Positions 53,970 to 64,000 of a DNA stretch of 64,000 nucleotides are shown piece by piece; the first letter of the stretch is position 1, and each line of letters starts with the position of its first letter. The DNA is from Endothia cerciana (Eukaryota; Ascomycota; Sordariomycetes; Diaporthales; Cryphonectriaceae), in the NCBI GenBank assembly GCA_026119935.1, contig JALRMH010000030.1, forward strand, positions 248,001 through 312,000, given 5' to 3'. The translations under genes and the position numbers were made by a program. The notes beneath the pieces were generated by a model. That model made no database searches and was not told the origin of the DNA. It was given only the letters and a program-made list of their open reading frames with translations.

Positions 53970-54971
53970 AGTCAAAGGACAGGGTTTCCGGCCACCCCCT
54001 GTTTCCGGCCACCCTGGCCGGCCACATGAAAAACTTATATATATATTGAATTTCTTTATTCTTCATCCCCACCTGCAACTATAATACAATCCTCTTCAGA
54101 CCTAGTTAATTCGATGTGGCTCTCTTTGGTGGAACTATCTGCATCCCCATTGGTCTCTTCCTGGGCCCTGTGTATAGCCTTAATATCAGCAAATCTAGAA
54201 TTCGGACTCAACTCAACCTTCTTTCTCTTTTTGGGCTTGGTAGCCTCCACCTGGGTCTCAAGGGCTTGAATTCTCTTAAGGGAATTAGCCAATAGTAGGC
54301 CTTTCTCGTTAAAGCCCTTGGTAAATTCTCTGAAGAGAAATCGTTGTTCTAACGACAAATGAACTAAGTCCCTGTAACGGTTCAACTAGTCCCTCAGGTC
54401 TGTCAGGTGGAAAAAGCACAGGCAGAGTGACGAGGTCTTAAGCTTTGGGGGGGGGGGGCATGACGGCAAACCACAGTTGAAGCCTACAGGTCTAAGTCCT
54501 AGCCGGGCCTTGGCCGGCGCGGGGTAACTGCTATATAGCCTCTCTATAGCTTAATCAGCCTGCCCAGGCTGGCTTGGCCAGCCCTAGCACATTGCCCTGA
54601 CAAGGTCCCTAGCCTTCTTGGCGTTGAAAAGACACTTAATTAGTCTAAAGAGTGTTCTGATGTAAAGTTGAGTGTCGTCGATAGCCCTGGGCTTAACTTT
54701 GATCTGTCCTGGGTACGTTGTTAAAGTGTTCTCGAGAAGAAGACGGCTAAGGAGTGGCTTGGCAAGGGAAACTGGCTAAAGACTTGAAGCTTTCCACCCA
54801 GACCGAATATTCTAGGGAGAAAGTCCATCGCGACAAGCCAGACGATAGTTTTCAAGAAAAATTCGTTTTCCAGCAAGTGTTTAGTCGCCCCACTGGCTTA
54901 AAAGACTAACCCTTTTCTGGTAGGTTCGTTTCAACAACGAAAAGACTGCTAAGTCAAGAGGTTGAAGTACG
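53970..54971 (-). mobile_element. TIR transposon, third copy, truncated
   Basis: Begins at 53970 with AGTCAAAGGACAGGG preceded by TA, and then follows the nested element at 36440 closely for about 0.8 kb, apart from a 202-bp insertion at 54401. On the minus strand it keeps an open frame of 109 residues (54056-54385) for the transposase C-terminus (VELSPNSRFADIKAIHRAQE...EEDCIIVAGGDEE), less damaged than in the nested copy. The match ends near 54971, where LTR-like sequence starts, and I found no other end, so it is truncated or interrupted. Confidence 0.75.
54401..54602. mobile_element. Probable solo LTR inside the third TIR element
   Basis: 202 bp absent from the otherwise matching element at 36440. 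It begins TGTCAGG and ends CCTGACA (a 7-bp inverted end starting TG and ending CA) and is flanked by the 5-bp direct repeat AGGTC (54396-54400 and 54603-54607). TG...CA ends with a 5-bp duplication are the mark of LTR retrotransposon integration. No internal coding region, hence solo LTR. A small non-autonomous element is the alternative. Confidence 0.72.
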
Positions 54972-55200
54972 TGTTATTGTGGTGGGTGGTGCTATGGTCC
55001 GTGGGTTGTCAAGGGATACCCCCCGGTATAAAGAGGGATGCCCTCCACACCTCATTTTCAAACCGAGATTTAGAAATCAACTTCTCTTCTCTTCTCTTCT
55101 CAATAATCTGTTCAGACCGTAGGCACTATCGTCGTGCCCATTTTCCAGGCCTTCGGGTCTTGGTTGCGTTTTTCTTTTCTACACAGGCACGCTAGGGCTG
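54972..55200 (+). mobile_element. Possible LTR of a Copia-like element
   Basis: Starts TGTTATTGTGG where the TIR element breaks off, then has a TATA-like GGTATAAAGAGGG and a TCTTCTCTTCTCTTCTCAATAA-type stretch, the usual layout of fungal Copia LTRs. I could not locate a clear 3' end or a second LTR. Confidence 0.35.
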
Positions 55201-56590
55201 ACTGAGCCCTTTGCTACCTTGACTTGGAACCTAGACTAATTGATTCCACCTAATTCTGGCATGATCTCAGCTCAGTTGGCCTCCTTGTCTACGGGCAAGG
55301 CGTCTTAGTCAACCCAGATAAACTAGGGATAAGAGCGCCAATGCCACTCAACCTTGTGATCATGTCCCTTCTTATCTGTCTACCCTAGAGTCATAATTGC
55401 TTTTACTGCATGCTTACCGACGCAGATCCTGCAAACTAAAACTAGATACTTGCTTAACAATAAAATAATGCATCCTTATACAGGGCTACAATATCTTTTT
55501 TTCAACTGCCTATAATATACTGGATGAATTGCTCTCTTTAATTCTTAAACTTAGAGGGGACTGTTGTTTATAAATTAAAGGAGATATTGAGCTAGGTAAG
55601 TTGATTAAATAGCTGAATCTATTATTATAAACTTGTGCATATGGAATAGTCCGGTTTTTTCCTTAGGCCGCAGACAAAATATATAGCATATTGCTTAAAA
55701 AGTAAATCCCTTTAAAACCAAGTATAGTAAGATAATATATACTATTAATTATAAAGGGATTAAGCCTGTTAACTTGCTAACTAGAGAATGCCTTCCCCTC
55801 TCTTCAAGTATAATCAGAAGATTCAAATAATTATATTAATTCATAGCAGTAACACGAGCTTGCTTAAAGGCTAATAATGCACAATGCAATAGAGAGGGGC
55901 CTACATCTACGTAGAACTTTAAGGAGAAAGAGTCGAAACTTTTACCGCTTAGTCCCTTATAGCATCTTCTCTATAAATAGACCTGTATTTTCCTTAACCT
56001 GCTGTCGTACTACATCGTTCACAGGCTTAGCAAGCGTGTTATCTAGTATTGCCTATGCTTTCAAATTAGAAATAGAAGATTAGGAATACTGTTATAGTAG
56101 ATGCTAAAGTCCCGATAAGCGGGATTTATAAGTACTATTCAGTGCGCCTATAGCCTTATAGAGGCTGGCCTGTTGCCCATCTAGACAGCTACCTTGTTAT
56201 AATAAAAGTTGCCTTCCTCCTACGCCTAGCGCTTGCCTCCTCTTCCTGCCTATAGAGAATAAGCTATTGTACTCCGGCTATAAATTAGTTCTTAAACCTA
56301 GTTGAGCATACCTTAGATGCTCAACATTCCTTTCGCTGTTCTACCACCTAGGCATAAGTATACCGCTTCCTACCGAAAATTCATACAAAGGCCTAGGGTA
56401 CGTTCATTATTAACGCCCCTACAGGTTTACGCCTGCTTTACAAATCTTAAGACGCTTATTGTTTAGCATAGATAATCTAATTCCTAGTTTAATACAGGTT
56501 CTAGGCTTACCCCTGATCTAGACAACAGACACGCTCACTGGTCAGAGATACTTCTGTTGGCTAAGCAGACCTTTCTAAGCTGCATGAAAA
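55201..56590. other. AT-rich relic DNA
   Basis: Low GC, dense in stops in all frames; probably decayed retroelement body, but no reverse-transcriptase or integrase motif could be read with confidence. Confidence 0.4.
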
Positions 56591-59200
56591 TATATGCGCC
56601 ACTCGACGGCATTAGACAAGGTTCTAGAGAATGGATGGAAAGGGCTCCCTTTCCTGTTAGGTGATAATCGCCCAACCAACACACCTACCCATGGCGCATT
56701 GCGTGTCCAACCTGGCGTGCGGCATTTTTGCTATTGGCTAGAATTAGATGTAGGAGGACCGGGAGGAAATGAAGGGAAAGCGTGGAGGGCGGTCGAGCAT
56801 GAGGGCGTGGTGTATCTATTAAGAATAGTTGACATCGTGGGTTAAGCAGCAGCAGGTACGTGAATTCTCAGGCCGAGGAACAACGCCGGCCCCCTGAGGA
56901 GGGCCGTGATTGGACGGGGTGGATCTATGCACGTACCCAATCCCACCACTCAGAAATCGGCATCCTCGATACCGACACAGATATTACAGGTGCAGCTCCG
57001 CAAGCCTAGCCCTCTTCTTGCCAGCCCAAAGCATTTCGAAGGTATGCCGTATTCCTGCGATTTGCCAAGAAAGTAGTATAACATTAGGTCTCTATAGAGG
57101 ACATTAGTATGGTTCATGACGGTAGTCTATGCACTCAGTGCCGCTGATAATAAGCCTTGGATCACTTACTGTCTCTTACTAATAGCCTGTTCTCGCGATT
57201 CCTCCTCGCCAAAATCTTCCCCTGTTGCCAACGCAATCCAGCTAAGGCTTCCTGGGTCTCCCGTTGACGCCCTGCTCCACTTTCGACCAAGGGTCATCTT
57301 CAAATGCACCCATTATTCCCCGGATTTCGACTTCGGCCACGCCCCAGATTCGCCTCCAGGACCAAATCCCGTCAGGGCGCTACTACGGTATACCAGGACA
57401 GACGAACCCATCTTCTAGTACCGAGGTCACATAATCCGTCAGGGCGAAGATCCCCTCTGCAACTTTGAAAATTTGACTGTCTTCTTTCCGTGACAAAATC
57501 GATCGATGTCAGACGTCTTGGGACCGAACGGCCATGTATATGTGGCTACAAACCCGGATCACGATGCCCCGGTCATACCACATCAAGGTGCCAATCAGGG
57601 TGGTGGCGAGCCGCATCTGCCCGTTCACAATAACGGCATGGTGCCAGATTTGCAGATAACTTGGGTCCTAGAGAGCTATAGCCATTGAAGAGAGGCTTTG
57701 AACAACAGCACTATAAATTAAGTATTCATGTTGAACCACAGAAGAGGCACCGACAGGCTGTGGACCGACAGGCTCGCCACAGAACGGCTAGATCTGATTG
57801 TGTACTGAAGCCATGAGAGCGCGCGTAACGGAGCAAAATGGTGTCTGGATACGTGACAAGGGGAATCCAAGTACATAAGAAGAACTTGAACTGAAAATCA
57901 TGCAGTTATGTCTCTAAACCCACACAGTCTGATCCAACAGGGTTACGTTATTGACAATTCGGTTCGATACATGCCTCTCGGGAGTGGAAATGAGGCCAAG
58001 TGTTGAGAACGATGAGACCGTATGCATGTTGCCCCCCCCCCCCCCCACAAGGTAAGTTACAATTCTGAACAGACTGGCACTCGAACACGCTATGACTACA
58101 AAGTATCCAGACAGCAGGGCAGAAAGGGAGTTATATTGCACGGGATACTAAATAAACTTAAAAATTATCGTGAGCGGGCACAAGCGCACAAGTGGGGTTA
58201 CCATGTGAGCCCATCAAGCAAAGACTATAACTCCATAAGGACGGCGGAGGGTGCTTTGATGCGAGGAGAGGGTGAAGTCAGTACATCTGCTGCAGCTTAT
58301 GGCAGTATTTTGTCGAGTTGGAAAACGCCAGCAAGTTTGGACACCACATTTATGGCTCAAAGTGTACCGGTACCCAGAAGGAGAAGAAGTTGTTGGTAGG
58401 GAAAAGTCAGGAAAAAGCAGAAAAAAAGAAACGGACCCTGCACAATCAAGACGCCAGGCGTGTACTCGACTGTACCCTTCAGACGAGTAACTTCCCCAGC
58501 TTCGAGAGACCGAGGATGAATCGAGACAGTAGAATGCGCACTTGACTCTACAGGTTCCTAGAACCTGAAAAGGCAGATCAATTTTTGCAACAGCCGTGAG
58601 TCGAACCAGAGCCCCCGGTGGGCTTTGGTGAAGGCTTCCAGCCCACAGATTCCACCTGTTGATGCACTTGACCGCTAGACCACAAAGGCCTCGTAGGTTT
58701 TGTAAAACCCTAGGTCAGTTGCGGTTATGAGTTCCTAGTTGGAAAAGGGCGGTTCTAAAATGTCCCAATTATGAACGGCCCAACCTATTGACGGTAGAAA
58801 CTTCGGACGTTATGTTATGGCCTTTCAATAGTAACCTCCTTCAATTAGCAACCGACCTGTCATTGACAACACACCCACATACTCATGATCCTCGTCATGA
58901 ATCGATCTGCCAGCTAACTACAGCTGGTCCCAAGAGGTATAGCATCGAGTTTACGAACCCCGACCCAGTCAATTCGTCTCTCGCCTCAAGAACCCAGATC
59001 CAAACATCACTTTCGTCCACGCGTGCAACCCAATAACGAGCAGGTCGAATTTCTCTGCTCACCAACCAACCATTGTTCACATTCAGACAAGCCTTCAGTG
59101 GGTTTGACAAAAGACAAAAAGGGGGGGGGACGTCTAGCCTTCTATCGCCTCCTCCGAGTTTGACTGATACCTTACAAGGCAGCACAGAAACAGCTCGACT
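56591..59200. other. Spacer leading to the conserved genes
   Basis: Mixed composition with short frames lacking domains. A C-run at 58033-58047. From about 58800 it contains the upstream region of the 271-residue gene. Confidence 0.4.
58590..58690 (-). ncRNA. tRNA-like relic with long variable arm
   Basis: On the minus strand an A-box-like TGGTCTAGCGG (58672-58682) and a B-box-like GGTTCGACTC (58598-58607) stand at tRNA spacing. Between them are a 6-bp arm (CAACAG/CTGTGG, one mismatch) with a 7-base loop in which T precedes GGA, and a GGGCT/AGCCC hairpin like a Ser-type variable arm. The T-stem and acceptor stem pair poorly, so it looks like a pseudo-tRNA rather than a working gene. Confidence 0.3.
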
Positions 59201-60016
59201 ATGGCCCCCGTCAAGAAGGGCATTGCCAAGAATGACACGGCACCAAACAAGCGCCACGGTCATCGCGAGCGACCTCGAGCTCCTCTACCTCATGTCACCC
59301 TAAAGCTAAAGCTTCCGAAGAGCGGCCTTTACTGGCCTGCAAAGTCTCATGTCAGCGGCCGCCCCAAGCACGACAAAAATATTGCAAACATCTTACGCGG
59401 CCGCGACGGCAGGTTGGACAAGAAGCACATCGAGAAACTGCTCATCGAGGTAGTGGAGTGGGGCATCCACATGGCCAAGTACCGCCGCAGCATGTACGGT
59501 ACGCCTTCACTCACGAGGTTCGCCCTTCGGGTCTGCACACGCACCTGGTGGGCCCACGGAATCGAGGTTCCCTTCGTGGCCCTGTTCGAGACGATGGTGG
59601 AAGCGCGGGCCAGGGTTCGACGCGATGAAGAGCTTGGAACGAAGCTGGAGAAGATCAGCGGCGAGCCTTGTGCCCTGGCAGTCAAGCTCGATGAATTCCT
59701 GGATATCTATGGCCTCGAGCTGTGGACCCATCAGCTGGAGAACGAGGAGACTGAACAGATAAAAATGTTAGAGGGCACCGAGCCCATCCCCGGGGACGAT
59801 GAAGATGTTTCAGCCATATACTTCCGCCTGATACAGGAATACTCCGAGGCTGCCAAGAACGATGCCCAGCGAGCGCACGAGGCCAAAGGTCAGAATGAGA
59901 ATAGGGCCGAGAAAGATGGGGGCGACGGCGACGGAGACGTCGGCATGAGTTATGGAGAGATGAGCGTGAGCGACCTTGCCCACCACATGGACAATCTGAA
60001 GGTTGAGGATGAGTGA
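59201..60016 (+). CDS. Unknown 271-residue protein
   Basis: A GC-rich open frame in normal coding style. The N-terminus is very basic (MAPVKKGIAKNDTAPNKRHG), residues 55-190 are helical-looking with charged and Leu/Ile residues (HIEKLLIEVVEWGIHMAKYR; FALRVCTRTWWAHGIEVPFV), and the C-terminal 60 residues are acidic (Glu/Asp/Gly-rich). I recognise no family. The basic start and acidic end are seen in nuclear or nucleic-acid-binding proteins, but no motif supports a function. It sits at the edge of the transposon-rich region, next to conserved genes on the same strand. Confidence 0.65.
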   Translation: MAPVKKGIAKNDTAPNKRHGHRERPRAPLPHVTLKLKLPKSGLYWPAKSHVSGRPKHDKNIANILRGRDGRLDKKHIEKLLIEVVEWGIHMAKYRRSMYGTPSLTRFALRVCTRTWWAHGIEVPFVALFETMVEARARVRRDEELGTKLEKISGEPCALAVKLDEFLDIYGLELWTHQLENEETEQIKMLEGTEPIPGDDEDVSAIYFRLIQEYSEAAKNDAQRAHEAKGQNENRAEKDGGDGDGDVGMSYGEMSVSDLAHHMDNLKVEDE

Positions 60017-60249
60017 GTCGTGACGAGCCTGGAAAGGTCTCTAGGGCAGAGGCCGCCTGTGGTGGAGAGCTCACGGGGACGGGGGATATTATCACGGTGA
60101 AGGATCCCCATTGATATGAAAGCAGTGTCAGAGATTAATGTACCTAAATATGTTTCACCTTCTAGCCATAAGAATCTCGTCATCAGCAGCCACGGCCGGC
60201 ATGAGGAAATCCGTGCTCCTTGATCGTGGCTGCGGGAGAGAGATGTAGG

Positions 60250-60258
60250 TATAAATAG
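60250..60258 (+). promoter_or_regulatory. TATA box of the SET-domain gene
   Basis: TATAAATAG, 230 bp before the ATG at 60480. Confidence 0.5.
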
Positions 60259-60350
60259 CCAGGGCCGCCATCTGCCATCGCCATCCCTGTCAAAGATGCA
60301 CGGGCCAGCACCAACCAAAAACTCTCAATCATGTCACTCACCCACTTACC

Positions 60351-60380
60351 CACTCACTCACTCACTCACTCACTCACTCA
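60351..60380. repeat. (CACT)n microsatellite in the 5' leader
   Basis: About seven CACT units between the TATA box and the start codon of the SET-domain gene. Confidence 0.85.
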
Positions 60381-60479
60381 CCCATCACGATATTTCAGAG
60401 GTGTCCCCTTGGCGATCAACCCTCCTCCATAGAGTGCCACCCCAACCGAGACTCCAGATTTCGCCACGGATCCGCAAGG

Positions 60480-60981
60480 ATGGCGGACGGATCTTTCGAA
60501 AAGAAGACGTCCGACTTCCTGGCCTGGTTCAAGAGCCAGCCGGGCACGACCTTCCACGACGACATCGAGATCCAGGATCTGAGGAGCCGAGGCGCAGGCC
60601 GGGGCATAAGCAAGTGACCCCCCCCCCCCTTTTTTTTTAATTTTTTTTTTACTCTTTTCCTTAGATCAGTTTCAAGTTACATATTATACGAGGCCCCGTC
60701 CCGCTAACAACCGTCACAGTCGCGACGGCCGACATCCCCGCAGACACAACCCTCTTCACCATCCCCCGCTCATCGATCATCAGCAGGGAGACCTCCTCAC
60801 TGGTCGGCAGACTGCCCGAGGTATTTGGCCCGCCCGGGGGCCCGCGCCGCGATGATGATGATGAGGACCACGACATGGACAACAACTCCGAGGACGACGG
60901 CGGAGATGAAGACGACGGGGCATCGGAGCAGGACTCGTGGACGACCCTCATCCTGATCCTCATCTACGAGCACCTCCTCCT

Positions 60982-61015
<34 letters not shown>

Positions 61016-62143
61016 TCGAGGTGGGGGCCCTACCTGGACGTCCTGCCCGCCGGGCCCTCGGGCTTCAGCACGCCCATGTTCTGGTCGGCCGAGGAGCTCG
61101 CGGCCCTGCAGGCGAGCCCGGTGGCGGGCAGGGTGGGGCGGGAGGAGGCGGAGGCGATGATCCGGACCAGGATCGTCCCCGTGATCCGGGCCCACGAGGA
61201 CGTCTTCTTCCCCCCCGGGGCCGAGAGGCCCGGCGACGACGAGCTGGTCCGGCTCGGGTTCAGGATGGGGAGCGTGATCATGGCGTACGCCTTCGACCTG
61301 GCGAAGGACGAGGATGACGACGAGGACGACGTGGGTGACGATAGGGAAGGGGACGACGGGTGGGTCGAGGACCGCGAGGGCCGGACCCTGCTGGGGATGG
61401 TCCCCATGGCGGACATCCTGAACGCGGACGCCGCCTTCAACGCGCACATCGAGCACGGCGAGGACGCCCTCGCCGCCACCTCGCTGCGGCCCATCGCCAA
61501 GGGCGAGGAGATCCTCAACTACTACGGCCCCCTGAGCAACGGCGAGCTCCTGCGGCGGTATGGCTACGTCACGCGCGCGCACCGGAGGTGGAACCTGGTC
61601 GACCTGGCGTGGGACCCCGTCCTCGCGGCGCTGAGGGCCCAGCTCGCGCTCGACGAGAGGGAGTGGGACGGGGTGCTGGGCCAGCTGGATGTGGAGGAGC
61701 TCGAGGAGGCCTTTGTGATCGAGCGCGGCGCTGCGGACCCCGACTCCGAGGGGCGGGTCGGAGAGGTGGAGAAGAAGGCGGGCGTGCCGGACGAGCTGCT
61801 CGAGCAGCTGAAGGAGGTCATGAAGACCGTCAAGAAGGTCAAGCCGGGGGCGGTGCCCGACAAGGTTGCGAGGGACCGGGCTGTCTACTCCGCCCTCGCG
61901 AGGGCGCTGGACGAGAGGAGGCGTCAGTACGGTACAACCCTCGAGCAGGACCTGGAGCTATACGAGAAGAGCAAGGGCGGCGCCGAGGGCATCACGGACC
62001 GCAAGGTGATGGCGCTGGATGTCAGGATAGGCGAGAAGGTGCTGCTGAAACAGGCGAGTGATGCGGTGAGGGCCAGGCTGGCCGAGCTCGCCGAGGCGGC
62101 AAGAGATGGTGATGGGCGGAGCGCCAAACGGCGTAGGATATGA
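60480..62143 (+). CDS. RKM4: Rkm4-like SET-domain ribosomal lysine methyltransferase
   Basis: Model join(60480..60609,60720..62143), 517 residues. Exon 1 encodes the conserved start (FLAWFKSQPGTTFHDDIEIQ; RSRGAGRGI) and exon 2 continues IATADIPADTTLFTIPRSSI, as in Rkm4/SETD6-type enzymes. The SET core ends with DILNADAAFNAHIEHGED and PIAKGEEILNYYGPLSNGEL (cofactor and substrate-lysine site with the NYYG block), followed by a Rubisco-LSMT-type substrate-binding domain. Yeast Rkm4 methylates a lysine of ribosomal protein L42 (eL42). An acidic Asp/Glu insert and a poly-Gly run (about residues 125-170), encoded by GGC repeats, interrupt the SET region, as often in this family. The intron must use a GC donor to keep frame. 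The C-terminus ends in a basic KRRR. Confidence 0.87.
60610..60719 (+). other. Probable GC-AG intron
   Basis: 110 bp. The donor reads A|GCAAGT, the branch site is GCTAACA and the acceptor is GTCACAG. Splicing here gives GRGI-IATADI exactly as in the family; the nearby GT (AA|GTGACC) would shift the frame. Confidence 0.75.
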
Positions 62144-62458
62144 GCGACTGCCCTCGCATATTATGTTCACCGCGTGTCAAGATACCCATTGAGGACAGAA
62201 AGCATACATAGAATCTCAGAATCGGTTCATCAAGATCGAGTTAGGATTGTGCAGCGCGTGAAAAATATGTTGATTGAGACCGAACGAGACCATTACCCCC
62301 CTCCCCCCCCCTCAAAAAAATAAAAAAATTCCTGGTAGTTGAAAACGCCGTCCTACACAACTCCCATTTATGCCAGTCTTTGGGGTATCTACCGCTCCAA
62401 TTAGAATCCAAGCCCTCTACTCACGGTCTATGAAAAGTCGCCCGTATCAGATACTTCT
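62144..62458. other. Convergent 3' intergenic region
   Basis: Short gap between the SET-domain gene and RTT109, with C- and A-runs at 62297-62328. Nothing else. Confidence 0.6.
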
Positions 62459-64000
62459 TCACGTAGCCTTGGGCTTCTTCCGCACCAAGCCACCACACAA
62501 GACGTTCACAGCTGGGACCTCATGATTCGGGGCCGCTGTACTGGTGGCATCGCCAGCGGTAGCCAGCTCGGGCTCGTCCGGGATGGACTCTTTGCGTTTC
62601 TTGCGTGGTACGAGAACATTGACTGCCGGGGCGTCAGACTCCACGGCCGCACTACCTGTTCGAGGAGGAGTAAGGCTTAGTGCAGCGCCGCCAACGTCGT
62701 TCTCTTGCTTCTTCCTAGCGGCGAGCAGGGTGACAGCCGCAACTCTGGTGGGCGACCCCGAAGCGTCCCCACCATCAGCATTGATGGCCCCGACTGCGAT
62801 GCCAGAGTCGTCTGACTTCACTTTCTTACGCACAAGACCGGCCATATTGTTGACGGTGCTTCCCAGTGCATTGGAGGCGGGTAGTAGCGGCCGCCGCCCT
62901 ACGACGTCCAGTGCCCACTTCTGACCGCCACCAACCTCGCTTATCCACCTCTTGGAGCTCCTGACAGCAATCTCCAGATTTTTGAAGTCCAGCTTTGTGA
63001 GCAAGTCCACCGATCTCTTATAATCGGCTTCGGCAACAATGCGGGTGCCTCTACCCTCTGGAGGCCAGTAGTAGTAAGTCGTCGACACCGGTATGTCTGG
63101 TACGTAGTTGCGCGCGTGCTTCTTCACGCGGGGCAGACGGGATCGAATTGACCCTCTGAGGTTCCTCTTCACGGGCTTCGCAGACGAGCCACGTTGCGGT
63201 GAACTCTGCTTGCTGGGACTCCGCTGCGTCGATCTTGGCGTGAGTGTCATCTTCAATGGGCTCGATCTAGGTGTCGAGGCCGAGAGCCCATCCCGCCTCC
63301 TGGGTGGTGTGACCGGTGGTTGTGCCGAGCCATCAAACGATGTTCTCGGGGTCATCAAGGACTCGACAGGGGAGGTGACCTCGTTTGCTGTGCCCCACCC
63401 GTACGGCTCTAGCACAAGCCAAAGGAAACCGGTCATGTGCCCACCGGAGCACTCCTGACGGAATGCCATCATCTCCCAGAATCGATCCATGGTCGTCACA
63501 CTCCGCCACAAGCCCTTCTCCTCGTACTGGGCCGACTTGGAGGCCTCGAGGTCCAGCTCATCGCAGTATCGCGACTTGGGATCATCAGGGAACTTGGGTA
63601 CCAGACACCTGGGCGGTACCCAGTCATACTCCCTAGCAAAGTGTGATATGCGCTCCAGAGGATGTGTGAGAGACCAGTTGGACAGAGCGCTTGGTGTTCG
63701 AGGGATGAAGGCACGCGCCTCGTAGTTGTCCAGGCCGGGGACGACCAGGTAGGCCTTCTTGTCTTCCCAGTCCCCCTTCCTGTTCGAGGGATGAAAGAGG
63801 GCGTCCTCATGCGTAGCCTGGCCTTCCATCACCGAATTCAGCACGCGACACCACCATCTTACCAGACCGCGGTCGTCCAGGACGTGTTTTCCCTTGTTCT
63901 CCACGCTTCCAGGGAACAAGTATTGGTCTTGCGCGCGGGCGAACAGGCTGACGACGGTCTGGGCATTGCCGCGCCGGCGTTCCTCAACAAGGTACGAGAT
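62459..64000 (-). CDS. RTT109: Histone acetyltransferase Rtt109, 3' part
   Basis: Incomplete: the gene continues beyond the right edge of the window. The visible 513 residues begin SYLVEERRRGNAQTVVSLFA and include the strongly conserved FPGSVENKGKHVLDDRGLVR, with the Asp pair that likely corresponds to the active-site acidic residues of Rtt109, then RWWCRVL, then KGLWRSVTTMDRFWEMMAFR and QECSGGHMTGFLWL. The remaining 270 residues are a fungal-specific tail rich in Ser/Pro/Lys with repeated VRKK/PRKK motifs, much longer than in yeast, possibly nuclear-localisation signals. Rtt109 with the chaperones Vps75 or Asf1 acetylates histone H3 at Lys56 and Lys9 during DNA replication. No intron is seen in this part. 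Confidence 0.9.
   Translation of the reverse strand: MSYLVEERRRGNAQTVVSLFARAQDQYLFPGSVENKGKHVLDDRGLVRWWCRVLNSVMEGQATHEDALFHPSNRKGDWEDKKAYLVVPGLDNYEARAFIPRTPSALSNWSLTHPLERISHFAREYDWVPPRCLVPKFPDDPKSRYCDELDLEASKSAQYEEKGLWRSVTTMDRFWEMMAFRQECSGGHMTGFLWLVLEPYGWGTANEVTSPVESLMTPRTSFDGSAQPPVTPPRRRDGLSASTPRSSPLKMTLTPRSTQRSPSKQSSPQRGSSAKPVKRNLRGSIRSRLPRVKKHARNYVPDIPVSTTYYYWPPEGRGTRIVAEADYKRSVDLLTKLDFKNLEIAVRSSKRWISEVGGGQKWALDVVGRRPLLPASNALGSTVNNMAGLVRKKVKSDDSGIAVGAINADGGDASGSPTRVAAVTLLAARKKQENDVGGAALSLTPPRTGSAAVESDAPAVNVLVPRKKRKESIPDEPELATAGDATSTAAPNHEVPAVNVLCGGLVRKKPKAT

Noticed and set aside
1..64000. CRISPR arrays, bacterial operons, riboswitches and rRNA genes
   Set aside because: No regularly spaced repeats of CRISPR type and no rRNA-like sequence were seen; the window is fungal nuclear DNA.

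Overview
The window is nuclear DNA of a filamentous ascomycete (Pezizomycotina, most likely Sordariomycetes). The support is: short introns (about 55-150 bp) with GTRNGT donors, CTRAC-like branch sites and CAG acceptors; genes mostly single or with 1-4 introns on both strands with no operons; and fungus-typical families (DUF5672, TVP38, tannase, oxalate decarboxylase, Rkm4 SET methyltransferase, Rtt109, Clr5-ankyrin). The species cannot be named from the sequence alone.

Layout. From 1 to about 32.2 kb the DNA is GC-rich with well-kept genes: a MYND zinc-finger protein (-), a single-pass serine/threonine-rich membrane protein (-), a DUF5672 type II membrane protein (+), a TVP38/SNARE-associated Golgi protein (+), a low-complexity protein of unknown function (-), a coiled-coil protein (+), an FAD monooxygenase (+), an amidase with five exons (-), a secreted tannase/feruloyl esterase (+), a beta-carbonic anhydrase (-) and a secreted bicupin oxalate decarboxylase (-). 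Several of these are separated by long GC-rich stretches (up to 3.4 kb) in which I see no convincing gene.

From about 33 to 59 kb the character changes. It is AT-rich in patches, full of transposon relics and broken genes: a TIR (pogo/Fot1-like) DNA transposon with a second one inserted in it; an AtuA-family (DUF1446) pseudogene whose stop codon lies 27 bp from the transposon end; an ankyrin fragment fused to a decayed Helitron; a DUF3716-like relic; a Clr5-ankyrin gene with in-frame stops; a DUF7924 gene with two frameshifts; and a third TIR element copy carrying what looks like a solo LTR with a 5-bp target duplication. The transposon stops are almost all TAG/TAA, as expected from repeat-induced point mutation at CpA.

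From 59.2 kb to the end the sequence is again GC-rich and gene-bearing: an unknown 271-residue protein (+), an Rkm4-like ribosomal lysine methyltransferase with a probable GC-AG intron (+), and the 3' part of the histone acetyltransferase gene RTT109 (-), cut by the window edge. The window therefore shows an accessory, transposon-filled island bounded by conserved genes. Functional links between neighbours are weak, except that oxalate decarboxylase (making CO2 and formate) lies 1 kb from a carbonic anhydrase gene on the same strand.
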